Part shown: in pieces, positions 8,514-16,100 of the stretch
How positions within the stretch are numbered: position 1 is the first letter of the stretch
Layout: each line of letters opens with the position of its first letter
Source of the DNA: Candidatus Thorarchaeota archaeon
GTDB lineage: Archaea; Asgardarchaeota; Thorarchaeia; Thorarchaeales; Thorarchaeaceae
Assembly: GCA_016840385.1 (NCBI GenBank)
Contig: JAEOSL010000032.1
Span: forward strand, 1 to 31,479
DNA: 31,479 bases
Direction: 5' to 3'
The notes under the pieces: model-generated
What the model saw: the letters and a program-made list of their open reading frames with translations, nothing else
What the model was told of the DNA's origin: nothing
Database searches by the model: none
Made by a program: the position numbers and the translations under genes

Positions 8514-8526
8514 TCAGGTGGGCATA

Positions 8527-8952
8527 ATGTCAAAGAAGAAGAAAGAAGCAAAAGCCGAGGTCTCTGAGGAAGAACCAGAAATTGAAGAGATCGAGGAGAT
8601 TGAAGAAGTAGAAGAAGCCCAAGCTGACGATGAAACTCCCAAGGTTGAAACACCTGATAGTGTTGAAGCTGAGGCAGTAGAAGAGGAAGAAGAGATCATA
8701 GACGAACGTATCTATACAGTTCCCCTCCGAAAGGCTTACTGGACTGGTAGTAGACTTAGACGTGCAAACAGATCAGTCAGAATTCTCAGAGAGTTTGTTG
8801 AGAGGCACATGAAGCCTGAAGATCTCTTGATTCAACCAGAAGTTAACGAACAAATCTGGGCCCGAGGAATGCAGAAACCACCTCGAAGAGTAAGAATTCG
8901 AGCTACAAAGAATGCAGACAATCTTGTTCGCGTTTATCTTGCGGAGGGATAG
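8527..8952 (+). CDS. rpl31e: Ribosomal protein L31e with long acidic N-terminal extension
   Basis: Residues from about 60 onward are typical L31e: ERIYTVPLRKAYWTGSRLRR, RSVRILREFVERHMKPED, then VNEQIWARGMQKPPRRVRIR. L31e lies near the tunnel exit of the large subunit. The first 57 or so residues are unusual: a Lys patch (MSKKKKEAKAE) followed by a low-complexity Glu-rich run with little else. L31e is normally 80-100 residues; this one is 141 from ATG 8527. That start is supported by GGTG 8517-8520 ahead of it, and the extension has no internal Met, so it seems to be really translated. Confidence 0.93.
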   Translation: MSKKKKEAKAEVSEEEPEIEEIEEIEEVEEAQADDETPKVETPDSVEAEAVEEEEEIIDERIYTVPLRKAYWTGSRLRRANRSVRILREFVERHMKPEDLLIQPEVNEQIWARGMQKPPRRVRIRATKNADNLVRVYLAEG

Positions 8953-8958
8953 TCTGGA

Positions 8959-9624
8959 ATGATCGCCCGAACAAACTTTGAGGGCGATTCTAATGTTGGA
9001 GCCTACGGAATCGCCACAGACAGCTTTGTATTTGTCAGTTCTAATATTTCTGAAAAAGGAATTAGTACAGTTGAGAAAACTTTCAATTTACCATTAGTTC
9101 AATCAACGGTAGCAACACTAGACGTAATTGGTCTTGTTGTAGTAGCTAATTCAAATGGTATTCTTCTCCCTTATACAACCAATGATGATGAGTTAGAACG
9201 GATTAAGCAGACAGCAGAGGTTCCGGTGGACTGGATTGATGATAAAATGACTGCACTGGGGAACATCATTATTGCTAATGATAATGGTGCGATGTGTCAC
9301 CCAGATTTCAGTCCTGCAGCAATACAAAAAATCTCAGATGTTCTAGGTGTTGAAGTAGTACCTGGAACAATAGCCAAGCTGCCTATTGTTGGTGCCAATG
9401 TGGTAACAAGTAATCAGGGTGCGGTGGTTCATCCACTATCTACAGATGATGAGATTGACCAGCTATCACAGCTGTTAAAAGTACACATCGAAGTTGGAAC
9501 TGTCAATAGAGGTAGCCCATATACAAGTCTAGGTGTGCTTGCCAATATTGATGGAATGATTGCGGGATCTGATACAACTGGTGTAGAACTTGCACACATA
9601 AGTCAGGTCCTAGGTTTCGTATAG
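8959..9624 (+). CDS. eif6: Translation initiation factor aIF6
   Basis: The 221-residue protein is aIF6/eIF6, the pentein-fold factor that binds the large subunit and prevents premature joining with the small subunit. Pseudo-repeats of the fold are visible: VGLVVVANSNGILLP, LGNIIIANDNGAMCHP, VGANVVTSNQGAVVHP and LGVLANIDGMIAGSD. The length is normal. It begins 6 bp after L31e stops, within one operon. Confidence 0.96.
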   Translation: MIARTNFEGDSNVGAYGIATDSFVFVSSNISEKGISTVEKTFNLPLVQSTVATLDVIGLVVVANSNGILLPYTTNDDELERIKQTAEVPVDWIDDKMTALGNIIIANDNGAMCHPDFSPAAIQKISDVLGVEVVPGTIAKLPIVGANVVTSNQGAVVHPLSTDDEIDQLSQLLKVHIEVGTVNRGSPYTSLGVLANIDGMIAGSDTTGVELAHISQVLGFV

Positions 9625-9640
9625 ATGAGGTGTGAATTAG

Positions 9641-9886
9641 ATGAGTTCAAAAATCTGGATAGCATCAGGCGAATACAAGAAGAAGAAGAAGACATTCACT
9701 TTCAGTCGAGAACTTCTAGGTGAAAAGGAATCACATGTTCGTGAGAAAATCCTCTCAGAACTTGGTAGTCGTCACAGAGTAAAGAGAAGAGAGATTACAA
9801 TCTCAGAAGTAAAAGAGATTAAACCAGAAGAAGTACAGAGTCTGGAACTTCGTAAATTCCTAGGATTGGAGAGCGAATTTTCATGA
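9641..9886 (+). CDS. rplX: Ribosomal protein L18a/LX (L20a family)
   Basis: 81 residues, matching archaeal LX: opening SSKIWIASGEYKKKKKTFTF, then a helix FSRELLGEKESHVREKILSE and the strand HRVKRREITISEVKEI. GAGGTG is the ribosome site 9 bases before ATG 9641. Its last codons overlap the prefoldin gene (ATGA at 9883-9886), which indicates coupled translation. Confidence 0.94.
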   Translation: MSSKIWIASGEYKKKKKTFTFSRELLGEKESHVREKILSELGSRHRVKRREITISEVKEIKPEEVQSLELRKFLGLESEFS

Positions 9887-10338
9887 GTGATGAACAGCAA
9901 CAGCTGCTCCAAAGAATATACCAAGAGCAGCAGTTGACTGAACAAAACGTTACGCTACTTCAGCAACGATTGGAGCTTATTCAGGCATACTTGACAAACT
10001 TCAGATCAGGTCTTATGGTTCTCAAAGAGATTGAGGGTAGGGAAGAAGGTGAAGAAATGCTCATGAACGTAGGTGGAAGTATCTTCGTTCAAGCAAAACT
10101 TGTCAATCAATCAAGTGTTACCCGAAGCATTGGCAGTGGTGTAAGAATTGAGCAGAGTGTAGGAGACGCAAAAACTGCTGTTCAAGAACAAGTCACTGGT
10201 TTGGAGAAGCAATACGAAACACTTGCAGAGGAATATCAGAAACTCGTTGCACGTGCTCAGGTCTTAAACTCTCAATTCCAACAATTGGCGGCTCAAGCAA
10301 AGGGTCAAGGTCCAGCTCCACCAAGCCAGGAGGAGTAG
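9883..10338 (+). CDS. pfdA: Prefoldin alpha subunit
   Basis: The 151-residue protein has the alpha-type prefoldin layout: an N-terminal coiled coil (residues 1-40, Gln-rich), a central beta-hairpin region with EEMLMNVGGSIFVQAKL and GSGVRIEQSVGDAKTA, and a C-terminal coiled coil (about 105-140). Two alpha and four beta subunits form the jellyfish-shaped co-chaperonin that hands unfolded proteins to the thermosome. It overlaps the LX gene by 4 bp and is followed after 4 bp by ftsY. Confidence 0.95.
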   Translation: MSDEQQQLLQRIYQEQQLTEQNVTLLQQRLELIQAYLTNFRSGLMVLKEIEGREEGEEMLMNVGGSIFVQAKLVNQSSVTRSIGSGVRIEQSVGDAKTAVQEQVTGLEKQYETLAEEYQKLVARAQVLNSQFQQLAAQAKGQGPAPPSQEE

Positions 10339-10342
10339 CCCC

Positions 10343-11254
10343 TTGTTCGACAAGCTCAGGAAATCTCTTGATACTGCTGTTACTAAAACAACTACAAGAG
10401 AACTGAGCGAGAAGAACCTTGAAGATGCTGTCTGGGAACTGCAGTTGGTCTTGATTCAAAATGACGTAGCTGTTGAAGTGGCTGAGCAGATATGTGAACT
10501 GACGAAAGAGAAGATTTTGGGTACAAGAGCTGGAAGATTAGAGAATCTCAGTAAGTTTTTCAAAAAAGCAATTCTTGACTCAGTTCTTGAAATTTTGACA
10601 CCCGAACACCCTCTTGATCCTCTTGAGTTTGCTTCTGAGAGGAAACAGAAAGGTGAAGTTACAACTATTCTATTTGTAGGGGTAAACGGAACTGGAAAGA
10701 CTACAACATTGGCCAAAGTTGCGAACCTATACAAAAAGAACGGATTTTCAGTTGTTATTGCAGCAGGGGATACTTTCAGAGCAGGAAGTATAGAACAATT
10801 AGAGAAACACGCTGAGCGTCTTGATATTCGAGTCATCAAACAGGATTATGGATCAGATGCTGCAGCTATTGCTTTTGATGCCATTGCTCACGCAAAAGCC
10901 AAACACATAGATATCGTACTCATAGATACTGCTGGAAGAATGCAGAGTAACAAGAATCTCCTAGATGAAATGAAAAAGATTGCACGGGTTGCACAACCTG
11001 ACATCAAACTCTTCGTAGGGGATGCTCTTGCTGGGAATGATGCGCTTTCACAGGCGAAAGAGTTCCACAAGGCAATAGGTATCGATGGAGCTGTGCTTAC
11101 TAAAGTTGATGCAGACCCGTCTGGAGGTGCTGCATTGTCCATAGCATATGTGACAGGACGACCTGTCGTGTTTATTGGAGTAGGCCAAGAGTACGAAGAC
11201 ATCGAGCAATTTGACCCAGAATGGTTTACTGAGAGACTTGTTGGGAATAATTGA
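10343..11254 (+). CDS. ftsY: Signal recognition particle receptor FtsY
   Basis: The 303-residue SRP GTPase receptor has an N domain of about 95 residues, then the G domain: G1 GVNGTGKTTTLAKVAN, insertion box DTFRAGSIEQLEKHA, G3 DTAGRMQSN, G4 TKVD and closing GVGQEYEDIEQFD. It docks SRP-ribosome complexes at the membrane. The acidic A domain of bacterial FtsY is absent, as usual in archaea. The start is TTG 10343, with GGAGG at 10329-10333. Its stop overlaps an in-frame TTG that could extend the next gene. Confidence 0.97.
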   Translation: MFDKLRKSLDTAVTKTTTRELSEKNLEDAVWELQLVLIQNDVAVEVAEQICELTKEKILGTRAGRLENLSKFFKKAILDSVLEILTPEHPLDPLEFASERKQKGEVTTILFVGVNGTGKTTTLAKVANLYKKNGFSVVIAAGDTFRAGSIEQLEKHAERLDIRVIKQDYGSDAAAIAFDAIAHAKAKHIDIVLIDTAGRMQSNKNLLDEMKKIARVAQPDIKLFVGDALAGNDALSQAKEFHKAIGIDGAVLTKVDADPSGGAALSIAYVTGRPVVFIGVGQEYEDIEQFDPEWFTERLVGNN

Positions 11255-11266
11255 GCAAGTGGAGAG

Positions 11267-11276
11267 CTTTTTATAC
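11267..11276 (+). promoter_or_regulatory. TATA box inside the ftsY-argF junction
   Basis: CTTTTTATAC lies just after the ftsY stop. A start about 25 bases downstream would fall near 11298, about 15 bases before the likely argF start codon. This argues that argF has its own promoter and that the upstream TTG is not its real start. Confidence 0.5.
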
Positions 11277-11313
11277 GAGGCCATATGATGGGCAACATAG
11301 AAGCCCTGATGTG

Positions 11314-12243
11314 ATGTTATTGAGCCTGAGAGGTAAAAGCGTTGTAGACCTGTCTGATTTCGAGAGGTTCGAATTAAGGCAGTTTTTGGACACTGGACAT
11401 GACTTGAAGAGAAAACTGAAACGGGGAGAGCCCCACGAGGTACTCAAAGGCAAGTCCATGGCAATGATTTTCATGAAATCTTCAACAAGAACACGAGTTT
11501 CATTCGAAGTTGGAATGACTCAACTTGGCGGACATGCGCTCTACTTACAACCAAGTGGAACACAACTTGGTCGTGGAGAAACTATTGGTGATACTGCTCA
11601 GGTTCTTAGTAGATATTGTGATGTGATAATGGCCCGTGTCTTCGGCCATGACGAGGTTATGGGATTAGCAGAGTTCGGTACAGTTCCAGTTGTTAATGGA
11701 CTATCTGATCTTCTTCATCCTTGCCAAATCATGGCAGATATGATGACAATAGAAGAGCATCGAGGAAATCTCGAAGGCCAGAAGATTGTATACGTTGGTG
11801 ATTCGAATAACGTAAGTAATTCAATCATGCAGGGTTGCACCATCATGGGAATGGATGTGACCATAGGATCACCGAAAGGATACACTCCTTCTGAAGAGAT
11901 TATGAAGAAAGCAACTCAACTCAGCAAGAGATATGGAACAACTCTTGAGGTTGTCACCAATCCAGATGATGCTGTGAAAGGAGCTGATGTGATCTATACT
12001 GATACTTTCTTCAGTATGGGCCAAGAAAGAGCTAAGGAGAAAGAAGATGCACTAATGGCATTTCAAGTGAATAAAACACTTGTTGGAAAAGCAAAAAGCG
12101 ATGTCATTGTAATGCACTGTCTTCCCGCACATAGAGATGAAGAGTTAACCTCAGAAGTAATGGATGGTCCTCACTCAGTTGTCTTTGATCAGGCAGAGAA
12201 CAGACTCCATGCTCAGAAGGGTATTCTTGCTCTAATAGTCTAA
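11314..12243 (+). CDS. argF: Ornithine carbamoyltransferase
   Basis: The enzyme makes citrulline from ornithine and carbamoyl phosphate in arginine synthesis. The carbamoyl-phosphate loop is STRTRVSFE, the second contact HPCQIMADMMT, and the ornithine-binding HCLPAHR motif lies near the C-terminus with VFDQAENRLHAQK after it. HPCQ and HCLPAHR favour ornithine over aspartate transcarbamylase. The frame is open back to TTG 11251, but ATG 11314 gives the family-typical MLLSLRGKSVVDLSDF, a 309-residue product of normal length, and lies downstream of the TATA box at 11267. GTG 11311 is a close alternative. Confidence 0.93.
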   Translation: MLLSLRGKSVVDLSDFERFELRQFLDTGHDLKRKLKRGEPHEVLKGKSMAMIFMKSSTRTRVSFEVGMTQLGGHALYLQPSGTQLGRGETIGDTAQVLSRYCDVIMARVFGHDEVMGLAEFGTVPVVNGLSDLLHPCQIMADMMTIEEHRGNLEGQKIVYVGDSNNVSNSIMQGCTIMGMDVTIGSPKGYTPSEEIMKKATQLSKRYGTTLEVVTNPDDAVKGADVIYTDTFFSMGQERAKEKEDALMAFQVNKTLVGKAKSDVIVMHCLPAHRDEELTSEVMDGPHSVVFDQAENRLHAQKGILALIV

Positions 12244-12255
12244 GAGGATGATTGT

Positions 12256-13218
12256 TTGGTAGGCGAGTTTGTATCAATTGGTAGAATCAATATCGACATC
12301 GATATGCGTGTTGATAGACTTCCAAAACGAAATGACCATGTCATGTGTGATGAAGGTCATGTATCACTGGGAGGTTCTGCAGCAAACTTCGCCACCCAGA
12401 CAACACGCTTAGGCGTCAAAACTACACTCGTAAGTTGCGTAGGTGCTGATGTCTATGGAGAACTTGTACTCAGAGAGCTAACCAAGATTGGAGTTGACAC
12501 GAGTAGTATTCTTGTTCTCGATAAGCACGAAACTGGAATCTTCTTTTACGCACATGATCCTCAGAATGACCAAATAGTAGTAGCTAAACCAGGTGCAAAT
12601 AAATTCTTGGAGAAGAGGTTCTTTGAAGACGAAGATATTGCTGATGCTAAGCTTATTCACGTAGCTGGCGCATTTCCAATGATGATAGGTCGAGCATCAG
12701 AGGTAACAACAACTCATGGAATGGTTCTATCTCTAGACCCTGGAAGAGCTGCCAAAGACCTCGATTTTGATAAGATTTTGAAACAAACTGACTTGTTGTT
12801 CCTAAATAGTCATGAGTTGAAAGAATTCTTCAAAATAGAACCAACTGAATCGGCTCTACGGAAGTTTGCGAAAACATTTCCAGGTGTCGTAATTGTCAAG
12901 ATGGGGAAGAAAGGCGCCATAGCCACTGATGGGTTTGAGTATTGCACATCACAAGTATTCGAGGTGCCAGTCAATGACACATTAGGAGCAGGTGATTCAT
13001 TCGCTGCCGGCTTCATTACTGCATGGACACGATCAGAGAAAATCCCTCAAGCCCTCAATGTAGCAAATGCAGCAGCTGCGCTAACGATTAAACACGAGGG
13101 TGCTCAGCAAGGCCAGCCGACCTTGGAAGAAGTAGGAAGATTGCTTCGAAAACATAACATAGCAATTGATTCGATTCTCAAGACTTTCAAACCTCGGTCT
13201 CGGGGCCACCGTAGATAG
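12256..13218 (+). CDS. PfkB family carbohydrate/nucleoside kinase
   Basis: The 320-residue protein is a ribokinase-fold sugar or nucleoside kinase. Signature 1 is seen as GGSAANFATQTTRLGVKTTL near residue 36, and signature 2 as DTLGAGDSFAAGF near residue 238, which holds the catalytic Asp and anion hole. The substrate cannot be read from sequence; ribokinase, adenosine/nucleoside kinase or ADP-dependent alternatives remain open. The start is TTG 12256, 13 bp after argF. The last five codons and most of the stop codon form one arm of a 13-bp direct repeat bracketing the element that follows. Confidence 0.88.
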   Translation: MVGEFVSIGRINIDIDMRVDRLPKRNDHVMCDEGHVSLGGSAANFATQTTRLGVKTTLVSCVGADVYGELVLRELTKIGVDTSSILVLDKHETGIFFYAHDPQNDQIVVAKPGANKFLEKRFFEDEDIADAKLIHVAGAFPMMIGRASEVTTTHGMVLSLDPGRAAKDLDFDKILKQTDLLFLNSHELKEFFKIEPTESALRKFAKTFPGVVIVKMGKKGAIATDGFEYCTSQVFEVPVNDTLGAGDSFAAGFITAWTRSEKIPQALNVANAAAALTIKHEGAQQGQPTLEEVGRLLRKHNIAIDSILKTFKPRSRGHRR

Positions 13219-13498
13219 CTGGACATCTCTTAGATGGATGATGAATCAAAGACTATCTTTTCTAGGAGATTATATACTGGGACAGGGAACAAATTACTGT
13301 AGTGTCGATTCAGGACGAGAGCCAAGTCCATGAACTGACTCTACAGTCGCCGCGAGTTGCACGGAGACATTAAACGCCTGTTGGAGAGGCCGTAAGACTT
13401 TCAAGTTCTGCGGGACCAGCAAAGCAGCCTCGATGAATCAGGAACCGAACATCACTCATGGGCTACATGTCCAAGCTTGGATAAGTTTCGGGCAACGG
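13219..13498 (+). mobile_element. Element A: solo TnpB 3'-end / omega-RNA-like element upstream of ftsZ
   Basis: This 280-bp unit is related along its length to 15820-16100. Both begin CTGGACATCTCTTAGA and end GGGCAACGG. A TATA-like TATATAC box lies 52 bases in, so a transcript of about 200 nt could begin near 13297. The 3' part translates piecewise into a typical TnpB C-terminus: TLNAC, then GATGAATCAGGAACC (MNQEP or DESGT depending on frame), then SFGQR. No RuvC or zinc-ribbon portion is present. In IS200/IS605 elements this stretch is also the omega-RNA scaffold and bases just after the right end act as guide. Hairpin-forming CATCTcttAGATG near the left end and TCCAAGCTTGGA near the right end fit subterminal palindromes. 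It could be a relic, a non-autonomous element or a domesticated RNA. Confidence 0.6.
13268..13278 (+). promoter_or_regulatory. TATA-like box inside element A
   Basis: AGATTATATAC at offset 50-60 of the element. The equivalent CATATATAC occurs at almost the same offset in element B while surrounding bases differ, suggesting that transcription of the right two thirds is maintained. Confidence 0.4.
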
Positions 13499-13588
13499 CC
13501 ACCGTAGATGAGTATTACCTAGGTAGTATTCTAGTTTTTACTGTCACAATACTGGGGTAATAGTAGTCAATAGAAGTGAGTGGTAATT

Positions 13589-14716
13589 ATGCACCCATTA
13601 TTAGAAGAGGTCCTTAGTTCAGGTGGAAAACGTGAACAGAAGCCCAAACGCAGAAAGAATGAACCAAGATCAGCAACAACAGACGAGGAACTTGCAGATC
13701 TACTTGATTCAGTAAGCGCAAGAATACTTGTAGCAGGCGTTGGAGGCGCAGGTAATAATGCGATAACTCGCCTAATGGAAGTAGGCGTAGAGGGAGCAGA
13801 AACGCTTGCATTAAACACAGATGCGCAGGACCTATACTTCTGCAATTCACATCATAAATTGCTTCTTGGAAAGGAAACATGTGGTGGATTGGGTGCCGGA
13901 AACAATCCTGACGTTGGCGAAGCTGCGGCAATAGAGTCCTATGAAACCATCAAAGATGTAGTCAGAGGAGACCTCGTATTCATTACTGGTGGAATGGGTG
14001 GTGGTACTGGTACAGGTGCTGCTGCACACGTAGCCAAGGCAGCAAAGGAGAATGGTGCTCTAACGGTGGCCATTGTATGTTTACCATTTGATGTTGAAGG
14101 TGCAACTAGGAAGAAGAATGCCACTCGCGGCCTTAATGCACTGATGGAACATGTTGATACGCTTATTGCTATACCAAACGAGAAATTATTGGAGATAGCT
14201 CCAGATCTCTCGATGCCGGAGGCATTCATGGTTGCTGATGAAGTGCTTGTACGAGCTGTGAAAGGTATTGCAGAATTAATTTCCAAACCAGGTCTAGTGA
14301 ATCTGGACTTTGCTGATGTGAGAACTACCATGAAGAATGGTGGAGTATCAATCATCGCTCTAGGTGAAGGTGTTGGAGAGGATAGAGCTGAACAAGCTGT
14401 CATCAACGCATTACGCAATCCACTCATCGATGTATCCATTGAGAATGCTCGTAATATACTAGTTAACGTTAGCGGCAGTGCAGACTTACAGCTTATTGAG
14501 GCAAAACGTGTAGTTGAACTTGTTACTGAGCAAGTCCACCCAGGTGCAGAGGTTATCTATGGTGCATTAATATTACCAGAACTAGAAGATAGGCTAAGGG
14601 TCACAATCATTGCATCAGGTGTGAGCTCACCCTACGTCTTTGACAAAGCAGAGCCATTTACACCATTAGTAGATGATCTTCAATCAGATTTAGGAGTTCC
14701 ACGACTCTCACAATAA
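13589..14716 (+). CDS. ftsZ: Cell division protein FtsZ (FtsZ1-like)
   Basis: The 375-residue tubulin-like GTPase assembles the cytokinetic ring. The N-terminal GTP-binding loop is [13 protein letters not shown]; the tubulin signature is [14 protein letters not shown]; the T7 loop region carries [15 protein letters not shown] with the catalytic Asp for the neighbouring subunit's GTP. The C-terminal beta domain is present and there is a short tail. ATG 13589 gives [12 protein letters not shown] 13580 is in frame. Position before secE-spt5-rpl11 matches the euryarchaeal ftsZ1 arrangement. Its leader (13499-13588) holds a TATA-like TAGTTTTTACT at about 13530 and several AGTATT/AATACT half-repeats around TACCTAGGTA. 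Confidence 0.95.
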   Translation: MHPLLEEVLSSGGKREQKPKRRKNEPRSATTDEELADLLDSVSARILVAGVGGAGNNAITRLMEVGVEGAETLALNTDAQDLYFCNSHHKLLLGKETCGGLGAGNNPDVGEAAAIESYETIKDVVRGDLVFITGGMGGGTGTGAAAHVAKAAKENGALTVAIVCLPFDVEGATRKKNATRGLNALMEHVDTLIAIPNEKLLEIAPDLSMPEAFMVADEVLVRAVKGIAELISKPGLVNLDFADVRTTMKNGGVSIIALGEGVGEDRAEQAVINALRNPLIDVSIENARNILVNVSGSADLQLIEAKRVVELVTEQVHPGAEVIYGALILPELEDRLRVTIIASGVSSPYVFDKAEPFTPLVDDLQSDLGVPRLSQ

Positions 14717-14765
14717 AGTAGACACTCAGCAAATGTTAAAAGAGGACCAGAGTAGACTGCTGACG

Positions 14766-14799
14766 AACCCGTAGCTGCTTAGGCAGCGTTTTACAGGGA
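14766..14799 (+). promoter_or_regulatory. Possible stem-loop in the secE leader
   Basis: GCTGC-TTAG-GCAGC forms a short hairpin flanked by CCCGTA and TACAGGG that can extend the stem with a bulge. It lies between ftsZ and secE, roughly 12-45 bases before the secE start. It could be a processing or leader structure; function is not shown. Confidence 0.3.
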
Positions 14800-14811
14800 C
14801 GTGATTACAAA

Positions 14812-15000
14812 ATGGGTGTTGGTTCATTCATCAACGATAGCAGAAGAATTCTGAAATTGGCTACTAAGCCCTCCAGAACAGAACTATGGACAAGCACAAA
14901 GATTAGCTTGCTTGCCATGGTGGTAGTTGGAGCACTCAGTTTCATAGTTCAAGTCATTATGACCTTACTAACATCCAATTGGGGTACAACAGCCACATAG
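14812..15000 (+). CDS. secE: Preprotein translocase subunit SecE (Sec61 gamma)
   Basis: The 62-residue protein has a basic amphipathic N-terminal helix (FINDSRRILKLATKPSRTEL) and one C-terminal membrane helix (ISLLAMVVVGALSFIVQVIMTLL), the layout of archaeal SecE/Sec61 gamma, which clamps the SecY channel. Its place between ftsZ and spt5 is the conserved archaeal one. Confidence 0.92.
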   Translation: MGVGSFINDSRRILKLATKPSRTELWTSTKISLLAMVVVGALSFIVQVIMTLLTSNWGTTAT

Positions 15001-15114
15001 AACGATAGTTTGGATTGAACATTGTCCAATCCGAATCTTCATATCAAACATGTGTACTCCCCAATATGAATTTGTAGTTTAAACTATAATAATCGTCAGG
15101 AAGTGTAAGAAAAA

Positions 15115-15810
15115 GTGGAGCCTAGTACAAGCATCTATGCGATCAGAACGACCATCGGTCAGGAACGTAGTGTAACTGATTTGGTCACAACAGCTGTTAT
15201 AGGTGAGAGTGATGTTTGGGAATGCCCATTCTGCAAAGAAGATTTCTCCTCAGAGAAGGCAACCAAGCAACACATGAGAAGCTGCAAAAAGAAGGGTAAG
15301 AAGAAAGGAGACCCAAAGCTCATCTCCACGAACCAATTGAAAGGACGAGTCAAATCTATTCTCGTACCTGAAACTCTGAGAGGTTATGTTTTCATTGAAA
15401 CAACCGAGTTCCGTGATGTAGAGATCGCTATTTCCGGTGTACCACACGTTCGAGGTCGTGTTGGTGGTAAGGTTAGCATGGATGAGATTGACAGATTCTT
15501 AGCACCACCACCCGCAGCTGAGGGAATCTCAGAGGGAGATGTTGTAGAAATCATCTCAGGCCCATTCAAGGGAGAACGCGCAAAGGTTGTCCGTGTGGAT
15601 GTAGGTAAGGAAGAACTCATCTTAGAGCTTCTTGATAGTCCGTACACTATTCCAGTAAGAGTTCATGCAGACTTTGCAAAGATTGTTGAGCGCGCTGAAC
15701 GTGTTGAGGTAGTAGAAGGTGCTGCTGAAGGAGATGCCGAAGCAGAGCCAAAAAGTGATGAGTTTGATGACGAGGACTCCTTCTGGGCACATTCTCCAGA
15801 TGATGATTGA
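15115..15810 (+). CDS. spt5: Transcription elongation factor Spt5 (NusG) with an inserted zinc finger
   Basis: The protein is 231 residues. The NGN domain starts with IYAIRTTIGQERSVTDLV, and its second half, VKSILVPETLRGYVFIET, resumes near residue 79. Between them is an insertion of about 45 residues with Cys37-x2-Cys40, His53 and Cys57 (WECPFCKEDF, HMRSC), a C2HC zinc finger, followed by a Lys/Gly-rich linker. A KOW domain follows (ISEGDVVEIISGPFKGERAKVV, about 138-175) and an acidic tail ends in DDD. Archaeal Spt5 is usually about 150 residues with plain NGN-KOW. Spt5 with Spt4 clamps RNA polymerase and links transcription to translation. Start GTG 15115, AGGAAG upstream. Confidence 0.94.
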   Translation: MEPSTSIYAIRTTIGQERSVTDLVTTAVIGESDVWECPFCKEDFSSEKATKQHMRSCKKKGKKKGDPKLISTNQLKGRVKSILVPETLRGYVFIETTEFRDVEIAISGVPHVRGRVGGKVSMDEIDRFLAPPPAAEGISEGDVVEIISGPFKGERAKVVRVDVGKEELILELLDSPYTIPVRVHADFAKIVERAERVEVVEGAAEGDAEAEPKSDEFDDEDSFWAHSPDDD

Positions 15811-15819
15811 TTAAGAGCC

Positions 15820-16100
15820 CTGGACATCTCTTAGAAATCTATTGTAGCAAAGGTTTCTCATCCAATAGGTCCATATATACACCAAAGATGAACAATCAGT
15901 TGTATGATAGATTCTGAGATAAGAACCAAGTCTAAGGATCAAACTACAGTCACCGTCAGTTGGCCGGGGACACTAAATGCCTGTGGAGAGGCTGTAAGAC
16001 TTTGCGATTCCTCTGGAACCGTGATGCTGCCTTGATGAATCAGGAACCAAACGACGATTCCAGACTTGATGTCCAGGATTGTATAGGTTTTGGGCAACGG
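15820..16100 (+). mobile_element. Element B: solo TnpB 3'-end / omega-RNA-like element upstream of rpl11
   Basis: 281 bp, starting 9 bases after the spt5 stop. It shares with element A the left end CTGGACATCTCTTAGA, a TATATAC box at offset 53, the block from about 15928 to 16100 including CCAAGTC, TACAGTC, TAAATGCCTGTGGAGAGG, TGATGAATCAGGAACC, and the right end GGGCAACGG. One frame reads TLNACGEAVRL and another MNQEPN...IGFGQR stop, so the TnpB-like C-terminus is split by a frameshift and can only be a relic or an RNA. Bases 16101-16117, the guide position, are TGAACAAAAGTGACAAT and recur almost intact in the rpl11 leader at 16282. Confidence 0.6.
15873..15880 (+). promoter_or_regulatory. TATA-like box inside element B
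   Basis: ATATATAC at offset 53, the same position as in element A. A transcript would start near 15898 and run about 200 nt to the right end. Confidence 0.4.

Larger units (their letters stand above)
13204..13509. repeat. 13-bp direct repeat bracketing element A (13204-13216 and 13497-13509)
   Basis: GGCCACCGTAGAT occurs at the end of the kinase gene and again starting on the last two bases of element A. The left copy is coding and includes TAG nearly complete; the right copy lies in the ftsZ leader. A 13-base match within 300 bp is very unlikely by chance. Confidence 0.75.

Noticed and set aside
8276..8699. Minus-strand open frames rich in Ser and Leu opposite L39e and L31e
   Set aside because: They are antisense to the Glu/Lys-rich L31e extension, which produces Ser/Leu/Phe-rich shadow frames.
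13219..16100. Elements A and B as SRP RNA, RNase P RNA or a riboswitch
   Set aside because: No SRP helix 8 motif or RNase P conserved regions are seen; the piecewise TnpB C-terminal match and shared ends explain them better.
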